From: an uncultured Bacteroides sp.
GTDB lineage: Bacteria > Bacteroidota > Bacteroidia > Bacteroidales > Bacteroidaceae
DNA length: 64,000 nucleotides
Assembly: GCA_902492205.1 (NCBI GenBank)
Contig: CABUKU010000002.1
Location: forward strand, 124,001 to 188,000
Direction of reading: 5' to 3'
Under the pieces are notes generated by a model. The model searched no databases, was not told where the DNA came from, and saw only the letters and a list, made by a program, of their open reading frames with translations. This document shows positions 25,205 to 34,776 of this stretch, piece by piece. Both the position numbers and the translations under genes were made by a program. Positions within the stretch are counted from its first letter, which is position 1, and every line of letters begins with the position of its first letter.

Positions 25205-25564
25205 ATGGAAAAATTCAGTATCAGGAAACGCCTGAAAAGTTTCACCTATGCAGGTAAAGGAATTAAAAGCTTTATTACCCGCGAACATAATGCATGGATT
25301 CATTCCGTAGCCACGGTTATTGTAATCTTTTTAGGATTTTATTTTCATATTTCAACAAGTGAATGGGCTGTACTCTGCATTTGCATAGGTATGGTGTTTG
25401 CCGCCGAAGCTTTTAATACCGCAATCGAAAGACTGGTAAACCTTGTTTCACCGGGACGAAATGAGATGGCAGGAGATGTAAAAGACATTGCAGCAGGAGC
25501 CGTACTTATCTGTGCTATTGCCGCCGCTGCCGCCGGTTTATTAATTTTTATACCTAAATTATAA
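25205..25564 (+). CDS. dgkA: Diacylglycerol/undecaprenol kinase (DgkA type)
   Basis: A 119-residue integral membrane kinase with three membrane helices. Conserved residues are present in GKGIKSFITREHNAWIH, in AAEAFNTAIERLVNLVS (the E-A-x-N-T-A-I-E motif) and in KDIAAGAVL. Gram-negative DgkA phosphorylates diacylglycerol, while related proteins act on undecaprenol. The sequence does not separate the two. It starts 8 bp after relA and is probably co-transcribed. Confidence 0.94.
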   Translation: MEKFSIRKRLKSFTYAGKGIKSFITREHNAWIHSVATVIVIFLGFYFHISTSEWAVLCICIGMVFAAEAFNTAIERLVNLVSPGRNEMAGDVKDIAAGAVLICAIAAAAAGLLIFIPKL

Positions 25565-25617
25565 CTCCGTAACATAAAAAGCACTAACTTTGCATTCGAT
25601 ATTCAATTAACAGCAAG

Positions 25618-26007
25618 ATGAAAAAAATATTATTTTTAGTTATGATGCTCACCATAGGTTTAACCTATGCATCTGCACAGAAACAGGCAGAAATCAAATT
25701 TGATAAAACTACTCTTGATTTTGGAACTTTCCCGGAAAGCAGCCCCAAAGTAACCGGAGTATTCAAATTTACGAACACTGGTGACGGTCCGCTAATTATT
25801 CATCAGGCAGTGGCTTCTTGCGGTTGCACTATTCCGGAATATACAAAAGAACCTATCAAACCGGGAGAAAGCGGTGAATTGAAAATAACCTATAATGGCG
25901 CCGGAAAGTATCCGGGACATTTCAAGAAATCCGTAACACTGCGCACCAATGCAAAGACAGAAATCGTAAGACTTTATGTAGAGGGTGAAATGACCGGCAA
26001 GAAATAA
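25618..26007 (+). CDS. DUF1573 exported protein
   Basis: A 129-residue protein with a signal peptide (MKKILFLVMMLTIGLTYASA). The single DUF1573 domain is Ig-like: AEIKFDKTTLDFGTFPESSP, then FTNTGDGPLIIHQAVASCGCTIPEYTKEPI. The CGC motif at about residue 70 is typical of the family. It is common in Bacteroidetes and its role is unknown. It lies 53 bp after dgkA. Confidence 0.93.
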   Translation: MKKILFLVMMLTIGLTYASAQKQAEIKFDKTTLDFGTFPESSPKVTGVFKFTNTGDGPLIIHQAVASCGCTIPEYTKEPIKPGESGELKITYNGAGKYPGHFKKSVTLRTNAKTEIVRLYVEGEMTGKK

Positions 26008-26043
26008 GTATTCCGGTCATACTGTCATATTTACTTTTTCAAT

Positions 26044-26121
26044 CGACTTGATGTTTGTAAAAAACAACAGGTCGATTGTTCACAAACATCAAGTCGTTTT
26101 TTTCAAATGACTTGATGTTTG
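26044..26121 (+). repeat. Palindromic unit array and terminator (AAGTCGTTTT family)
   Basis: CGACTTGATGTTTGT (26044-26058) pairs perfectly with ACAAACATCAAGTCG (26082-26096), and a run of seven T follows, so the hairpin can act as a terminator for the DUF1573 gene. A diverged unit sits in the loop. A further copy, GACTTGATGTTTG at 26109-26121, can pair alternatively with the middle arm. It is related to the array near 34777. Confidence 0.8.
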
Positions 26122-26259
26122 TTTTTTTAGTGCTCTTTCTCATTTTCCCCTCCTTATTTGATAATTCAATATCATTTATCTACTTTTCGGGTTGTCTAAC
26201 ACATTTTTTTTTAGTTTCTTTGAAGCTTAATTATAGAAACAAAACACTAAATAAGAATT

Positions 26260-28257
26260 ATGAAACAAGAAGAAGACAAATTTACGGGACTACCGGAAAA
26301 TGCATTCAGGGAATTAAAACCGGGAGAAGTCTATAATCCGCTGATGTCTCCCGACAAGCAGTATCCGGAAGTAACTCTTTGGTCCGTATTATGGGGAATA
26401 AGCATGGCTATCCTGTTCTCGGCAGCGGCAGCCTATTTAGGATTGAAAGTAGGACAAGTATTCGAAGCTGCTATTCCTATCGCAATTATAGCCGTAGGTG
26501 TATCGGGAGCTGCCAAAAGGAAAAATGCTTTGGGCGAAAATGTGATTATTCAATCCATTGGTGCTTGTTCGGGAGTTATCGTAGCTGGTGCAATCTTTAC
26601 CCTCCCGGCTTTGTACATTCTACAAGCCAAATATCCCGAAATGACTGTCTCTTTCATGCAAGTCTTCATCAGTTCTTTATTAGGAGGTGTATTAGGAATC
26701 CTTTTCCTCATCCCTTTCCGCAAATATTTCGTAAGCGATATGCACGGCATGTTTCCTTTCCCTGAAGCAACAGCAACAACGCAGGTACTTGTCTCGGGAG
26801 AAAAAAGCGGAAGTCAGGCAAAACCATTACTAATCGCCGGATTGATCGGCGGACTTTATGACTTTATCGTTGCTACTTTCGGCTGGTGGAACGAAACCTT
26901 TACTACCCGTGTATGCGGCTTCGGTGAAATGGTTGCCGAAAAAGCAAAACTGGTTTTCAAAGTAAATACAGGAGCTGCCGTTCTCGGTTTGGGTTATATC
27001 GTGGGATTAAAATATGCATCTATCATTTGTTTCGGTTCTCTTGCCGTTTGGTGGGTTATCATTCCGGGAATGTCAATGATATGGGGTGATTCTGTCTTGA
27101 ATATGTGGAATCCGGATATTAACATGACCGTCAGCCAAATGAGTCCCGAAATGATTTTTAAAGAATATGCAAAAAGCATCGGCATCGGTGGTATTGCCAT
27201 GGCGGGTGTTATCGGCATCATTAAATCATGGAGCATTATCAAAAGTGCTGTTGGGCTGGCTGCCAAAGAAATGGGAGGAAAAAGTAATGCAGAAGCAAAC
27301 GTAAAACGTACCCAACGTGACATACCGATGAAAGTTATCGCTATCGGTTCTATCATTACTATTATACTTATATTCCTGTTCTTCTACTTTGATGTAATGC
27401 AAGGCAATTTACTTCATAGCATTGTTGCCATTATATTAGTAGCCGGCATTGCATTCTTATTTACAACCGTAGCTGCGAATGCCATTGCTATTGTTGGAAC
27501 GAACCCGGTTTCGGGCATGACTTTAATGACACTTATCCTTGCTTCGGTTGTGATGGTAGCTGTCGGTTTGAAAGGTCCCGAAGGCATGGTAGCCGCATTG
27601 GTTATGGGCGGTGTAGTTTGTACAGCCCTCTCTATGGCAGGTGGTTTCATTACCGACTTAAAAATCGGTTACTGGCTGGGAAGTACTCCGGCTAAACAGG
27701 AAACATGGAAATTCCTTGGAACGATTGTTTCGGCTGCAACGGTAGGAGGAGTAATTATGATATTAAACAAGACATACGGCTTTACAAGCGGACAACTTGC
27801 CGCCCCGCAAGCTAATGCAATGGCTGCCGTTATCGAACCGTTGATGAGTGGTGTAGGTGCCCCTTGGTTGCTTTATGGTATTGGTGCCATACTTGCAGTA
27901 GTCCTTACATTCTTCAAAATACCGGCACTTGCTTTTGCTTTGGGTATGTTCATTCCATTGGAACTGAATATTCCGTTGGTTGTAGGTGGAGCCGTTAACT
28001 GGTATGTGACTACCCGCACTAAAGATGCCGCATTAAATAATGAACGTGGTGAAAAAGGAACCCTTCTCGCATCCGGTTTTATTGCCGGTGGTGCATTAAT
28101 GGGAGTTGTCAGTGCAGCAATGCGTTTTGCCGGAGTTAATCTGGTACATGAAGAATGGCTGGCTAACACATGGTCACAAGTAATTTCATTAATCGCTTAT
28201 ATGGGTTTGATTTTTTATCTGGCAAAAGCAAGTATGAATACCAAACTTAAAAAATAA
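26260..28257 (+). CDS. OPT-family oligopeptide transporter
   Basis: A 665-residue membrane protein with about 15 hydrophobic segments. It shows the OPT features PEVTLWSVLWGISMAILFSA near residue 36, GLKVGQVFEAAIPIAI, the FPEATATTQVLVSGEKSG cytoplasmic motif and a SGMTLMTLILASVVMVAVG segment. OPT proteins import peptides, or metal chelates, using the proton gradient. The substrate here is unknown. The esterase gene begins 3 bp behind its stop, so at least those two genes form an operon. Confidence 0.93.
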   Translation: MKQEEDKFTGLPENAFRELKPGEVYNPLMSPDKQYPEVTLWSVLWGISMAILFSAAAAYLGLKVGQVFEAAIPIAIIAVGVSGAAKRKNALGENVIIQSIGACSGVIVAGAIFTLPALYILQAKYPEMTVSFMQVFISSLLGGVLGILFLIPFRKYFVSDMHGMFPFPEATATTQVLVSGEKSGSQAKPLLIAGLIGGLYDFIVATFGWWNETFTTRVCGFGEMVAEKAKLVFKVNTGAAVLGLGYIVGLKYASIICFGSLAVWWVIIPGMSMIWGDSVLNMWNPDINMTVSQMSPEMIFKEYAKSIGIGGIAMAGVIGIIKSWSIIKSAVGLAAKEMGGKSNAEANVKRTQRDIPMKVIAIGSIITIILIFLFFYFDVMQGNLLHSIVAIILVAGIAFLFTTVAANAIAIVGTNPVSGMTLMTLILASVVMVAVGLKGPEGMVAALVMGGVVCTALSMAGGFITDLKIGYWLGSTPAKQETWKFLGTIVSAATVGGVIMILNKTYGFTSGQLAAPQANAMAAVIEPLMSGVGAPWLLYGIGAILAVVLTFFKIPALAFALGMFIPLELNIPLVVGGAVNWYVTTRTKDAALNNERGEKGTLLASGFIAGGALMGVVSAAMRFAGVNLVHEEWLANTWSQVISLIAYMGLIFYLAKASMNTKLKK

Positions 28258-28260
28258 ATT

Positions 28261-29112
28261 ATGAAAAAACTGTTATTCATATCCATAATGTTCATCACAA
28301 CTAACCTGTTAGCACAAAAGCCTATAGAAATTCCTCTATGGCCAAGCGGAGCACCTAACAGCAATGAACTGAAAGGCGAAGAACAAGAATTGGAAAAAAA
28401 CCGCATTAGTAATGTGACCTCTCCTACCCTAACTATTTACCTTCCGGAAAAAAGTAACGGAATGGCAATTATTATGTGTCCGGGAGGTGGATATATCCGT
28501 CTTGCAATGGATCATGAAGGACATGACATGGCACCCTGGTTCAACAGCCAGGGTATAGCCTATGCCGTATTAAAATACCGTATGCCCAACGGACACAAAG
28601 AAGTTCCACTTTCGGATGCGGAACAAGCAATGCATATTGTCCGCAAACATGCCAAAGAGTGGAATATTAATCCCGGGAAAGTGGGTATCATGGGAGCTTC
28701 GGCAGGCGGACACCTTGCTTCCACTCTTGCGACACATTTCAGCAAAGATACACGACCCGATTTTCAAATTTTACTTTACCCCGTCATCACTATGAGCCCT
28801 GAATATTGCCATACAGGTTCACAGGAGAGATTAATCGGAACGAATCCGGATGAAGCAACAGCCCGGCTGTATTCCAATGAACTACAGGTTACCAAACAAA
28901 CTCCTCCGGCATTTATAGTCTTATCAAGCGATGACAGAACCGTTCCGGCAGAGAATAGTGTGAATTACTATCTTGCTTTACTGAAAAATAATGTTTCCGC
29001 TACCATGCACATCTATCCTATCGGTGGACATGGTTGGGGATTCAAAGATAGTTTTCCGTATAAAAGACAATGGACGGAAGAATTGGAAAAGTGGCTCAGA
29101 TCCATACAATAA
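28261..29112 (+). CDS. Exported alpha/beta-hydrolase esterase (acetyl-esterase-like)
   Basis: A 283-residue protein with a signal peptide (about 1-18, ending LLAQ) and an alpha/beta-hydrolase fold. The oxyanion motif PGGGYIRLAMDHEGHDMA is near residue 80. The nucleophile is Ser 147 in GASAGGH, the acid is in SSDDRTVP (Asp 224/225), and the His is 257 in GGHGWGF. The family includes acetylxylan and other carbohydrate esterases. Deacetylation of a glycan ahead of the downstream beta-galactosidase is a plausible role, but inferred. It is packed tightly between the OPT transporter (3 bp) and the GH2 enzyme (21 bp). Confidence 0.9.
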   Translation: MKKLLFISIMFITTNLLAQKPIEIPLWPSGAPNSNELKGEEQELEKNRISNVTSPTLTIYLPEKSNGMAIIMCPGGGYIRLAMDHEGHDMAPWFNSQGIAYAVLKYRMPNGHKEVPLSDAEQAMHIVRKHAKEWNINPGKVGIMGASAGGHLASTLATHFSKDTRPDFQILLYPVITMSPEYCHTGSQERLIGTNPDEATARLYSNELQVTKQTPPAFIVLSSDDRTVPAENSVNYYLALLKNNVSATMHIYPIGGHGWGFKDSFPYKRQWTEELEKWLRSIQ

Positions 29113-29133
29113 TCATTTAAAACACCTATATTA

Positions 29134-32100
29134 ATGAGAAAACAGCTAACCCTCTCCCTGCTACTCTTAATATCTGCTGCCACCCAGGCGCAACAGACTG
29201 ACAGATATGCAGAGATCACCAACCCGGACCTTACTTGTATAAACAGGGAAGAACCCCGAAGTACATTTACATCGTATACCAATGAACAGGATGCGATAAA
29301 CAACGATCGTAAAAACGGTACATATCGTTTGTCTCTAAACGGAACATGGAAATTCTATTATGTAGATAACTTTAACGACCGTCCAAGAGAATTTATGAAA
29401 CCGTCTTTTGATGTAAATACCTGGAGTAACATACAAGTTCCCGGAAATTGGGAAAGACAAGGATTCGGAGTACCTATTTATGTAAATACTACTTATGAGT
29501 TTACTTCTCCGGCACACGTCGCTCCATTCTGGGACAAACCCAATCCTCCTTATGTTCCCAAAGATTGGAATCCGACAGGAACATATCGCCGTAACTTTAC
29601 GCTACCTGCCAACTGGGAAGGAAAAGAAATTTTCCTGAGTGCAGACGGAACTAAAGGAGCTGCTTATTACTACCTGAACGGTGAATTTATAGGGATGAAC
29701 AAAGATGCTAAAACTCCTGCACGTTTCAATGTTACCGATAAAATTAAAACAGGAAACAATGTTATTGCAGTACAGATACATCGCTTGTCAGATGCCAACT
29801 ATCTTGAATGCCAAGACTTTTGGAGACTTAGCGGCTTTGAACGGGAAATTTACCTCTACGCACAACCCAAAGTCAGAATTGCCGATTTTCATGCTAAAGC
29901 TACTTTAGATGAAAACTATCAGGATGGAATCTTTAATCTGCGAGTCAAAATTAAGAATGCAGACAAGCAGAACGAAGGTGATTATGTAATAAGCTATAAT
30001 ATTCTTGATAACGATAAACAAAGCATTGCTTCCGGTGATTTAGTTTGTAAGTTTAACGATTGTTTTGAAGGAACCTTTGATACAAACAGATTAAAGGGTA
30101 TAAAACACTGGACTTCCGAGACTCCGAATCTGTACACATTGCTTATATCTCTAAAAAATAAAGATGGAAAAGTACTGGAATCTACCAGTACCAAAATAGG
30201 TTTCCGTACTGTGGAAGTTAAAGACAAACAATTAAAAGTAAACGGACAACCGATTCTTGTGAAAGGCGTAAATATCCATGAACACAACGAAGTGACAGGA
30301 CACTATGTTTCGGAAGAGTTAATGAAAAAAGATTTCGAATTATTCAAGAAATACAATGTGAACACAGTGCGTACCTGCCATTATCCGCAACAAGAACGTT
30401 TTTATGAGCTTTGCGACGAATATGGAATATATGTAATAGACGAAGCAAACATTGAGAGTCATGGCATGGGCTATGATTTGGAAAAAGGTGGTACTTTAGG
30501 AAATGAACCTTCTTTCCTCAAAGCACACTTATATCGCACAGAAAACATGTTTGAAAGAGATAAGAATCATCCCTGCGTCATTGTATGGTCATTAGGAAAC
30601 GAGTCCGGAAACGGTTATAATTTCTATAACACCTATAAATGGCTGAAAGAAAATGATGATACTCGTCCTGTTCAATATGAAAGAGCCGGTCGGGAATGGA
30701 ATACCGATATTGTTTGTCCGATGTATACTCATCCATGGGACATGGAGAAGTACGCTCAAAACCCGGAATCCGATCGTCCACTTATTCTTTGCGAATATGC
30801 CCACGCTATGGGTAACAGTTTGGGAAACTTCAAAGAATATTGGGAAATTATTCATAAATATCCCCTGCTCCAAGGCGGATGCATTTGGGACTGGGTAGAC
30901 CAAGGATTCTTGGAAAAAGATAAAAACGGCAAGAAGTATTGGACTTATGGAGGTGATTATGGAAAGAACGGAACACCGTCTGACGGTAATTTCTGTATCA
31001 ATGGTTTAGTTTATCCTGATAGAACCGTAAAACCGCAAACAGAAGAAATGCGTATTATCTATCAGAATGTTTTATTTAAGTATAATCGTAAAGATGGAAC
31101 CGTTGACATTCACAATGATTTCTTCTTCACTAATCTGAACAAGTATGATTTCACTTATTCCATCACAGCGAATGGTAAAATCATATCTACAAATAAACTT
31201 GCAGTAGACCTTGCACCACAAGAAAGCAAGACTTACAAACTAGAAAATCTTCCTTCTCTTGAAAGTGGTCCTATCGAATACCATTTGCAATTTGAAGTAA
31301 AGACACGTGTTGCCGAGCCATTCTTACCTGCAGGATACGTAATAGCACGTTATCAAAACCATATTAACGAAAGGAAGAACAATAAAGCAGACACAGTAGC
31401 GCCGGCACAATGCAAGGAAACCGAAACCGAATATGTTTTCACCGGTAAGAACTTCAAAGCAACATTCGACAAGTCTTGCGGTATACTCACTTCGTATAAA
31501 TTCAAAGGTATGGAATATATCAATGACGGACACGGTCTGCATCCTAATTTCTGGCGTGCACCTATTGATAATGATTACGGTGCAGGACTTCCTACCAAGT
31601 TGAAAGTATGGAAAGAAGCCAGCTATAAGGAACCTCAAGGTACAGTCACTCTCAATGGATCTACCCTGACTTGTAAGTATGACTATCCGGAAGTAAAGGG
31701 AACATGGGACGTAGTATATACGATATATTCCAATGGAGTTATCCGTGTAAACAACACGTTTACTACCACCGATACTACCGTACCAATGATTCCGAGAGTT
31801 GGTCTACGCATGCAAATGCCTATTGCTTTCGACCAGCTTACCTACTTCGGACGTGGTCCGTGGGAAAACTATCGTGACCGCCGTGTCAGTTCGTTCAACG
31901 GTGAATATACAAATTCGGTTCATGACATGTTTGAGCCATATATTCGTCCGCAGGAAAACAATCATCGCACAGATGTTCGTTGGTGCGCACTTACCAACAA
32001 AGCCGGTGCCGGTTTACTTTTCATAGCCGACAGAACATTCGAATTGAATGCTTCTCCATATACAATGGAAACACTTGACAGTGGAGAAAGCATCTATAAC

Positions 32101-32337
32101 GACCAACCTGTCAGTGATAAAACCGACCATCGCCACATTATCAATGCCAAACCAAGCAAATTAGTAGATATATTCATTGATTACCGCATGATGGGACTTG
32201 GAGGTGATGACAGCTGGGGAGCATTGCCACATGAACAATATCTCATAAAAGCAGGACAAGAACCTATCAAATACAATTTCAGCATTGTACCTTTCGGACC
32301 AAAAACATCATTCAAAAAGTTGATAAAACAATACTAA
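29134..32337 (+). CDS. Exported GH2 beta-galactosidase
   Basis: A 1067-residue enzyme with a signal peptide (about 1-19, ending ATQAQ). The order is the GH2 sugar-binding domain (about 60-220), an Ig-like domain (230-340), a TIM barrel (about 345-640) and a C-terminal beta-galactosidase small-chain domain (about 790-1060, FGRGPWENYRDR). The acid/base is Glu 490 (SLGNESGNG), and the nucleophile is Glu 554 (LILCEYAHAMGNS). It should cleave terminal beta-galactosides in the periplasm. It is the last gene of the operon with OPT and esterase, and a strong terminator follows. Confidence 0.95.
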   Translation: MRKQLTLSLLLLISAATQAQQTDRYAEITNPDLTCINREEPRSTFTSYTNEQDAINNDRKNGTYRLSLNGTWKFYYVDNFNDRPREFMKPSFDVNTWSNIQVPGNWERQGFGVPIYVNTTYEFTSPAHVAPFWDKPNPPYVPKDWNPTGTYRRNFTLPANWEGKEIFLSADGTKGAAYYYLNGEFIGMNKDAKTPARFNVTDKIKTGNNVIAVQIHRLSDANYLECQDFWRLSGFEREIYLYAQPKVRIADFHAKATLDENYQDGIFNLRVKIKNADKQNEGDYVISYNILDNDKQSIASGDLVCKFNDCFEGTFDTNRLKGIKHWTSETPNLYTLLISLKNKDGKVLESTSTKIGFRTVEVKDKQLKVNGQPILVKGVNIHEHNEVTGHYVSEELMKKDFELFKKYNVNTVRTCHYPQQERFYELCDEYGIYVIDEANIESHGMGYDLEKGGTLGNEPSFLKAHLYRTENMFERDKNHPCVIVWSLGNESGNGYNFYNTYKWLKENDDTRPVQYERAGREWNTDIVCPMYTHPWDMEKYAQNPESDRPLILCEYAHAMGNSLGNFKEYWEIIHKYPLLQGGCIWDWVDQGFLEKDKNGKKYWTYGGDYGKNGTPSDGNFCINGLVYPDRTVKPQTEEMRIIYQNVLFKYNRKDGTVDIHNDFFFTNLNKYDFTYSITANGKIISTNKLAVDLAPQESKTYKLENLPSLESGPIEYHLQFEVKTRVAEPFLPAGYVIARYQNHINERKNNKADTVAPAQCKETETEYVFTGKNFKATFDKSCGILTSYKFKGMEYINDGHGLHPNFWRAPIDNDYGAGLPTKLKVWKEASYKEPQGTVTLNGSTLTCKYDYPEVKGTWDVVYTIYSNGVIRVNNTFTTTDTTVPMIPRVGLRMQMPIAFDQLTYFGRGPWENYRDRRVSSFNGEYTNSVHDMFEPYIRPQENNHRTDVRWCALTNKAGAGLLFIADRTFELNASPYTMETLDSGESIYNDQPVSDKTDHRHIINAKPSKLVDIFIDYRMMGLGGDDSWGALPHEQYLIKAGQEPIKYNFSIVPFGPKTSFKKLIKQY

Positions 32338-32343
32338 ATAATA

Positions 32344-32377
32344 AAAGGCGGAGTAAAACAGATACTCCGCCTTTTTT
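32344..32377. terminator. Strong bidirectional terminator
   Basis: AAAGGCGGAGTA (32344-32355) pairs perfectly with TACTCCGCCTTT (32363-32374), with a T run on the plus side. It lies between the convergent GH2 and ferritin genes. Confidence 0.9.
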
Positions 32378-32396
32378 ATATATGACTAAATTCTTA

Positions 32397-32879
32397 TTAT
32401 TTACGCTGTCCTAATTGGGCATCAATGTAGAACAAACCAGTTTCACCTGCCAATTTAATTTTGTCTACAATGGTTTGGACAGTAGCTTCTTCCTCCACCT
32501 GTTCACGAACGAATCCCCAAAGAAAATCCTGAGAAGCCTTGTCACGTTCGGCAGAAGCAACATCTACCAATTTATCAATCAAAGCAGAAACATGGCATTC
32601 ATGTTTGTAAACAGCTTCAAAAACCTCCAATGGTGAACCCCATCCTGTAGGAACAACGTCAATCTTATCCACTTTAGCCGTACCACCACGTTTGATTACA
32701 TAATCTGCCAACATCAAAGCATGATCCATTTCTTCTTTAGACTGAGCTCTCATCCATGAAGCAAATCCTTCATATCCTTCTCGTGCAAAATAAAAAGACA
32801 TAGACAAATACAAGTTTGAAGACCACATTTCGGCAACAACTTGTTCATTAATTGCATTCTGTAATTTTTCTGAAATCAT
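32397..32879 (-). CDS. ftnA: Non-haem ferritin
   Basis: A 160-residue iron-storage protein that forms a 24-mer cage and oxidises Fe(II). The ferroxidase ligands lie in NEQVVAEMWSSNLYLSMSFY (Glu 17 region), SKEEMDHALMLADYVIKRGG (the E-x-x-H pair) and VREQVEEEATVQTIVDKI. It contains no haem-ligand Met of bacterioferritins. It is a single gene with a -7 box upstream. Confidence 0.96.
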   Translation of the reverse strand: MISEKLQNAINEQVVAEMWSSNLYLSMSFYFAREGYEGFASWMRAQSKEEMDHALMLADYVIKRGGTAKVDKIDVVPTGWGSPLEVFEAVYKHECHVSALIDKLVDVASAERDKASQDFLWGFVREQVEEEATVQTIVDKIKLAGETGLFYIDAQLGQRK

Positions 32880-32910
32880 AGTTTTAAATATTTTGTTTTT
32901 GTAATCGATA

Positions 32911-32918
32911 CAAAAATA
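32911..32918 (-). promoter_or_regulatory. -7 promoter box for the ferritin gene
   Basis: TATTTTTG on the minus strand fits TAnnTTTG, 31 bp upstream of the ATG. No clear -33 box was found. Confidence 0.4.
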
Positions 32919-32996
32919 ACAATAAAATTGAATAGATTGTTCGTATTAAAGAGCCTTTTTACACAAATTTGGTTAAAGAAATAATCAAAGGAATGT

Positions 32997-33027
32997 TTTG
33001 TCAATCAAATAAAAAGCCCTACCTTTG
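32997..33027 (+). promoter_or_regulatory. Promoter of rpsP (full consensus)
   Basis: TTTG at 32997-33000 and TACCTTTG at 33020-33027 are separated by exactly 19 bp, a complete Bacteroidetes promoter. The leader is about 55 nt. Confidence 0.85.
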
Positions 33028-33086
33028 CACCCGCTGATACGAGTTATCAGTAATCATTCAATTATTAATTAAAAGATTCAAAAAGA

Positions 33087-33638
33087 ATGGCAACAAAAAT
33101 CAGATTACAAAGACACGGACGTAAAAGTTATGCGTTCTATCAGATTGTAATTGCGGACAGCAGAGCACCACGTGATGGTAAGTTTATTGAAAAGATCGGT
33201 TCTTACAACCCTAACACCGATCCTGCAACAGTAGTTTTGGATTTCGAACGCGCATTACATTGGGTAATGACCGGAGCACAGCCTACTGATACAGTACGTA
33301 ACATCCTTTCTCGTGAAGGTGTTTACATGAAAAAACACTTACTTGGCGGTGTAACTAAAGGTGCATTTGGTGAAGCAGAAGCTGAAGCTAAATTCGAAGC
33401 ATGGAAAAACAACAAGCAGTCAGGTCTTGCTGCTTTGAAAGCTAAGAATGACGCTGCTGCAAAAGCAGAAGCAAAAGCTCGCTTAGATGCTGAAAAGAAA
33501 GTTAACGAAGAAATCGCTAAGAAAGTAGCAGAAAAGAAAGCTGCCGAAGTTGCTGCACAAGCAGAAGCCGAAGCGCCTGCTGAAGAAGTAGCCGCTGCTC
33601 CTGCAGAGGAAGCAACAGAAGCTCCTGCTGAAGCATAA
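33087..33638 (+). CDS. rpsP: 30S ribosomal protein S16 with long Ala/Glu-rich tail
   Basis: The first 80 or so residues are canonical S16 (MATKIRLQRHGRKSYAFYQI, then APRDGKFIEKIGSYNPNTDP). The protein is 183 residues, about twice the E. coli length of 82. After residue 110 it has a charged helical tail rich in Ala, Lys and Glu, ending in AAPAEEATEAPAEA. Such tails are common on S16 in Bacteroidetes. It has its own full-consensus promoter and a terminator. Confidence 0.96.
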   Translation: MATKIRLQRHGRKSYAFYQIVIADSRAPRDGKFIEKIGSYNPNTDPATVVLDFERALHWVMTGAQPTDTVRNILSREGVYMKKHLLGGVTKGAFGEAEAEAKFEAWKNNKQSGLAALKAKNDAAAKAEAKARLDAEKKVNEEIAKKVAEKKAAEVAAQAEAEAPAEEVAAAPAEEATEAPAEA

Positions 33639-33682
33639 TCGGTTAGCCGAACTCTTTAGTTAAATAAAAAGCATTTATCAGG

Positions 33683-33714
33683 CAGAGGTATTTCTTAGGA
33701 AATGCCTCTGTTTT
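33683..33714 (+). terminator. Rho-independent terminator of rpsP
   Basis: CAGAGGTATTTC (33683-33694) pairs with GAAATGCCTCTG (33699-33710) with one G-T pair, and TTTT follows. Confidence 0.75.
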
Positions 33715-33740
33715 AGTTTATACACAAATACATCCATAAT

Positions 33741-34691
33741 ATGGCTACTTTTATTAAGAATGCAGAAATAACAGACAAGATAGACAGGATTATCAATGAG
33801 AGTAGAGAATATATCTTTATCGTATCTCCTTACATACAATTTTCTGACCGCATCATAAGCGATCTGGAAACTGCATCCAAGCAGACACATCTAACTTTAA
33901 TATTCGGAAAAGATGAAATCTCCGCAAAAAACGAACTATCTAAAATCAATCATATAAATTGCACCATCTTATATAAAAAGAATCTTCATGCCAAGTGTTA
34001 CTTAAATGAGAAATCAGCAATCATCACTTCCATGAACCTATATGCCTACTCCCAGATCAATAATGAAGAAATGGGAATGTATCTTGTGAAAGAGGAGGAC
34101 GAAGAAGCATATCTACAATGCACGTCAACTCTACATAACATTATAAAATCCACCGATATTACACTGAAAGAATATAATAACGAGCCAACGGAAAAAGAAA
34201 ACGAAGATGAAGTAGAGGTAGCCTCTCTTATTCACGAAAATCTTATCTATTTCCTTAAAGTTTTACAATCCGATTATTTATGTGGCGACATCAAAGCATA
34301 TCGTTTTTGGAACGGGACACGTGAAGCAGTCCACATACACGATTTTCCCAAAAAGGACATAGTATTCTACATCGGACAATCCTCTATTTCCTTCGACTTA
34401 AGCAAAATCAGACAGCAGATGTACGAAGCAAGGAAAGTTCTCTCCTATTCTGACCTGACATCAATTATCGGTAAATATGAAACCCGCATCAATGAATATC
34501 TTTATCAAAACGATGAAGAATACCAATTTTACTGGAATGGATATATAGTGAACATTTATTGGAAAATAAATAAAAAAAATTGTGCAACAGACCTATTGCA
34601 TAAAAAATACCAAATTCTGCAACAAGTAAGTTTAATTGTACAACAAGCCGAAATAGAATTAAGCAATTATATTCTTATTCACTCCGTTTAA
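33741..34691 (+). CDS. Phospholipase D-like domain protein
   Basis: A 316-residue cytoplasmic protein without a signal peptide. The N-terminal half resembles a PLD-like nuclease domain (IFIVSPYIQFSDRIISDLET, then NLHAKCYLNEKSAIITSMNL). The motif is H-x-K followed by N-E rather than the full HxK(x)4D, and only one copy is present, so a dimer would be needed for activity if it is active. The C-terminal half (about 165-316) is unrecognised and rich in aromatic and charged residues. It stands alone between rpsP and an EEP gene, so context gives little help. Confidence 0.82.
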   Translation: MATFIKNAEITDKIDRIINESREYIFIVSPYIQFSDRIISDLETASKQTHLTLIFGKDEISAKNELSKINHINCTILYKKNLHAKCYLNEKSAIITSMNLYAYSQINNEEMGMYLVKEEDEEAYLQCTSTLHNIIKSTDITLKEYNNEPTEKENEDEVEVASLIHENLIYFLKVLQSDYLCGDIKAYRFWNGTREAVHIHDFPKKDIVFYIGQSSISFDLSKIRQQMYEARKVLSYSDLTSIIGKYETRINEYLYQNDEEYQFYWNGYIVNIYWKINKKNCATDLLHKKYQILQQVSLIVQQAEIELSNYILIHSV

Positions 34692-34776
34692 AATATAAGT
34701 AGAATTTCTGCTTTCCTCCCACGAGACATTGGTAAAGATCCCATAGGAGATTTTATAAATATCAAGTTGTTTTTTT

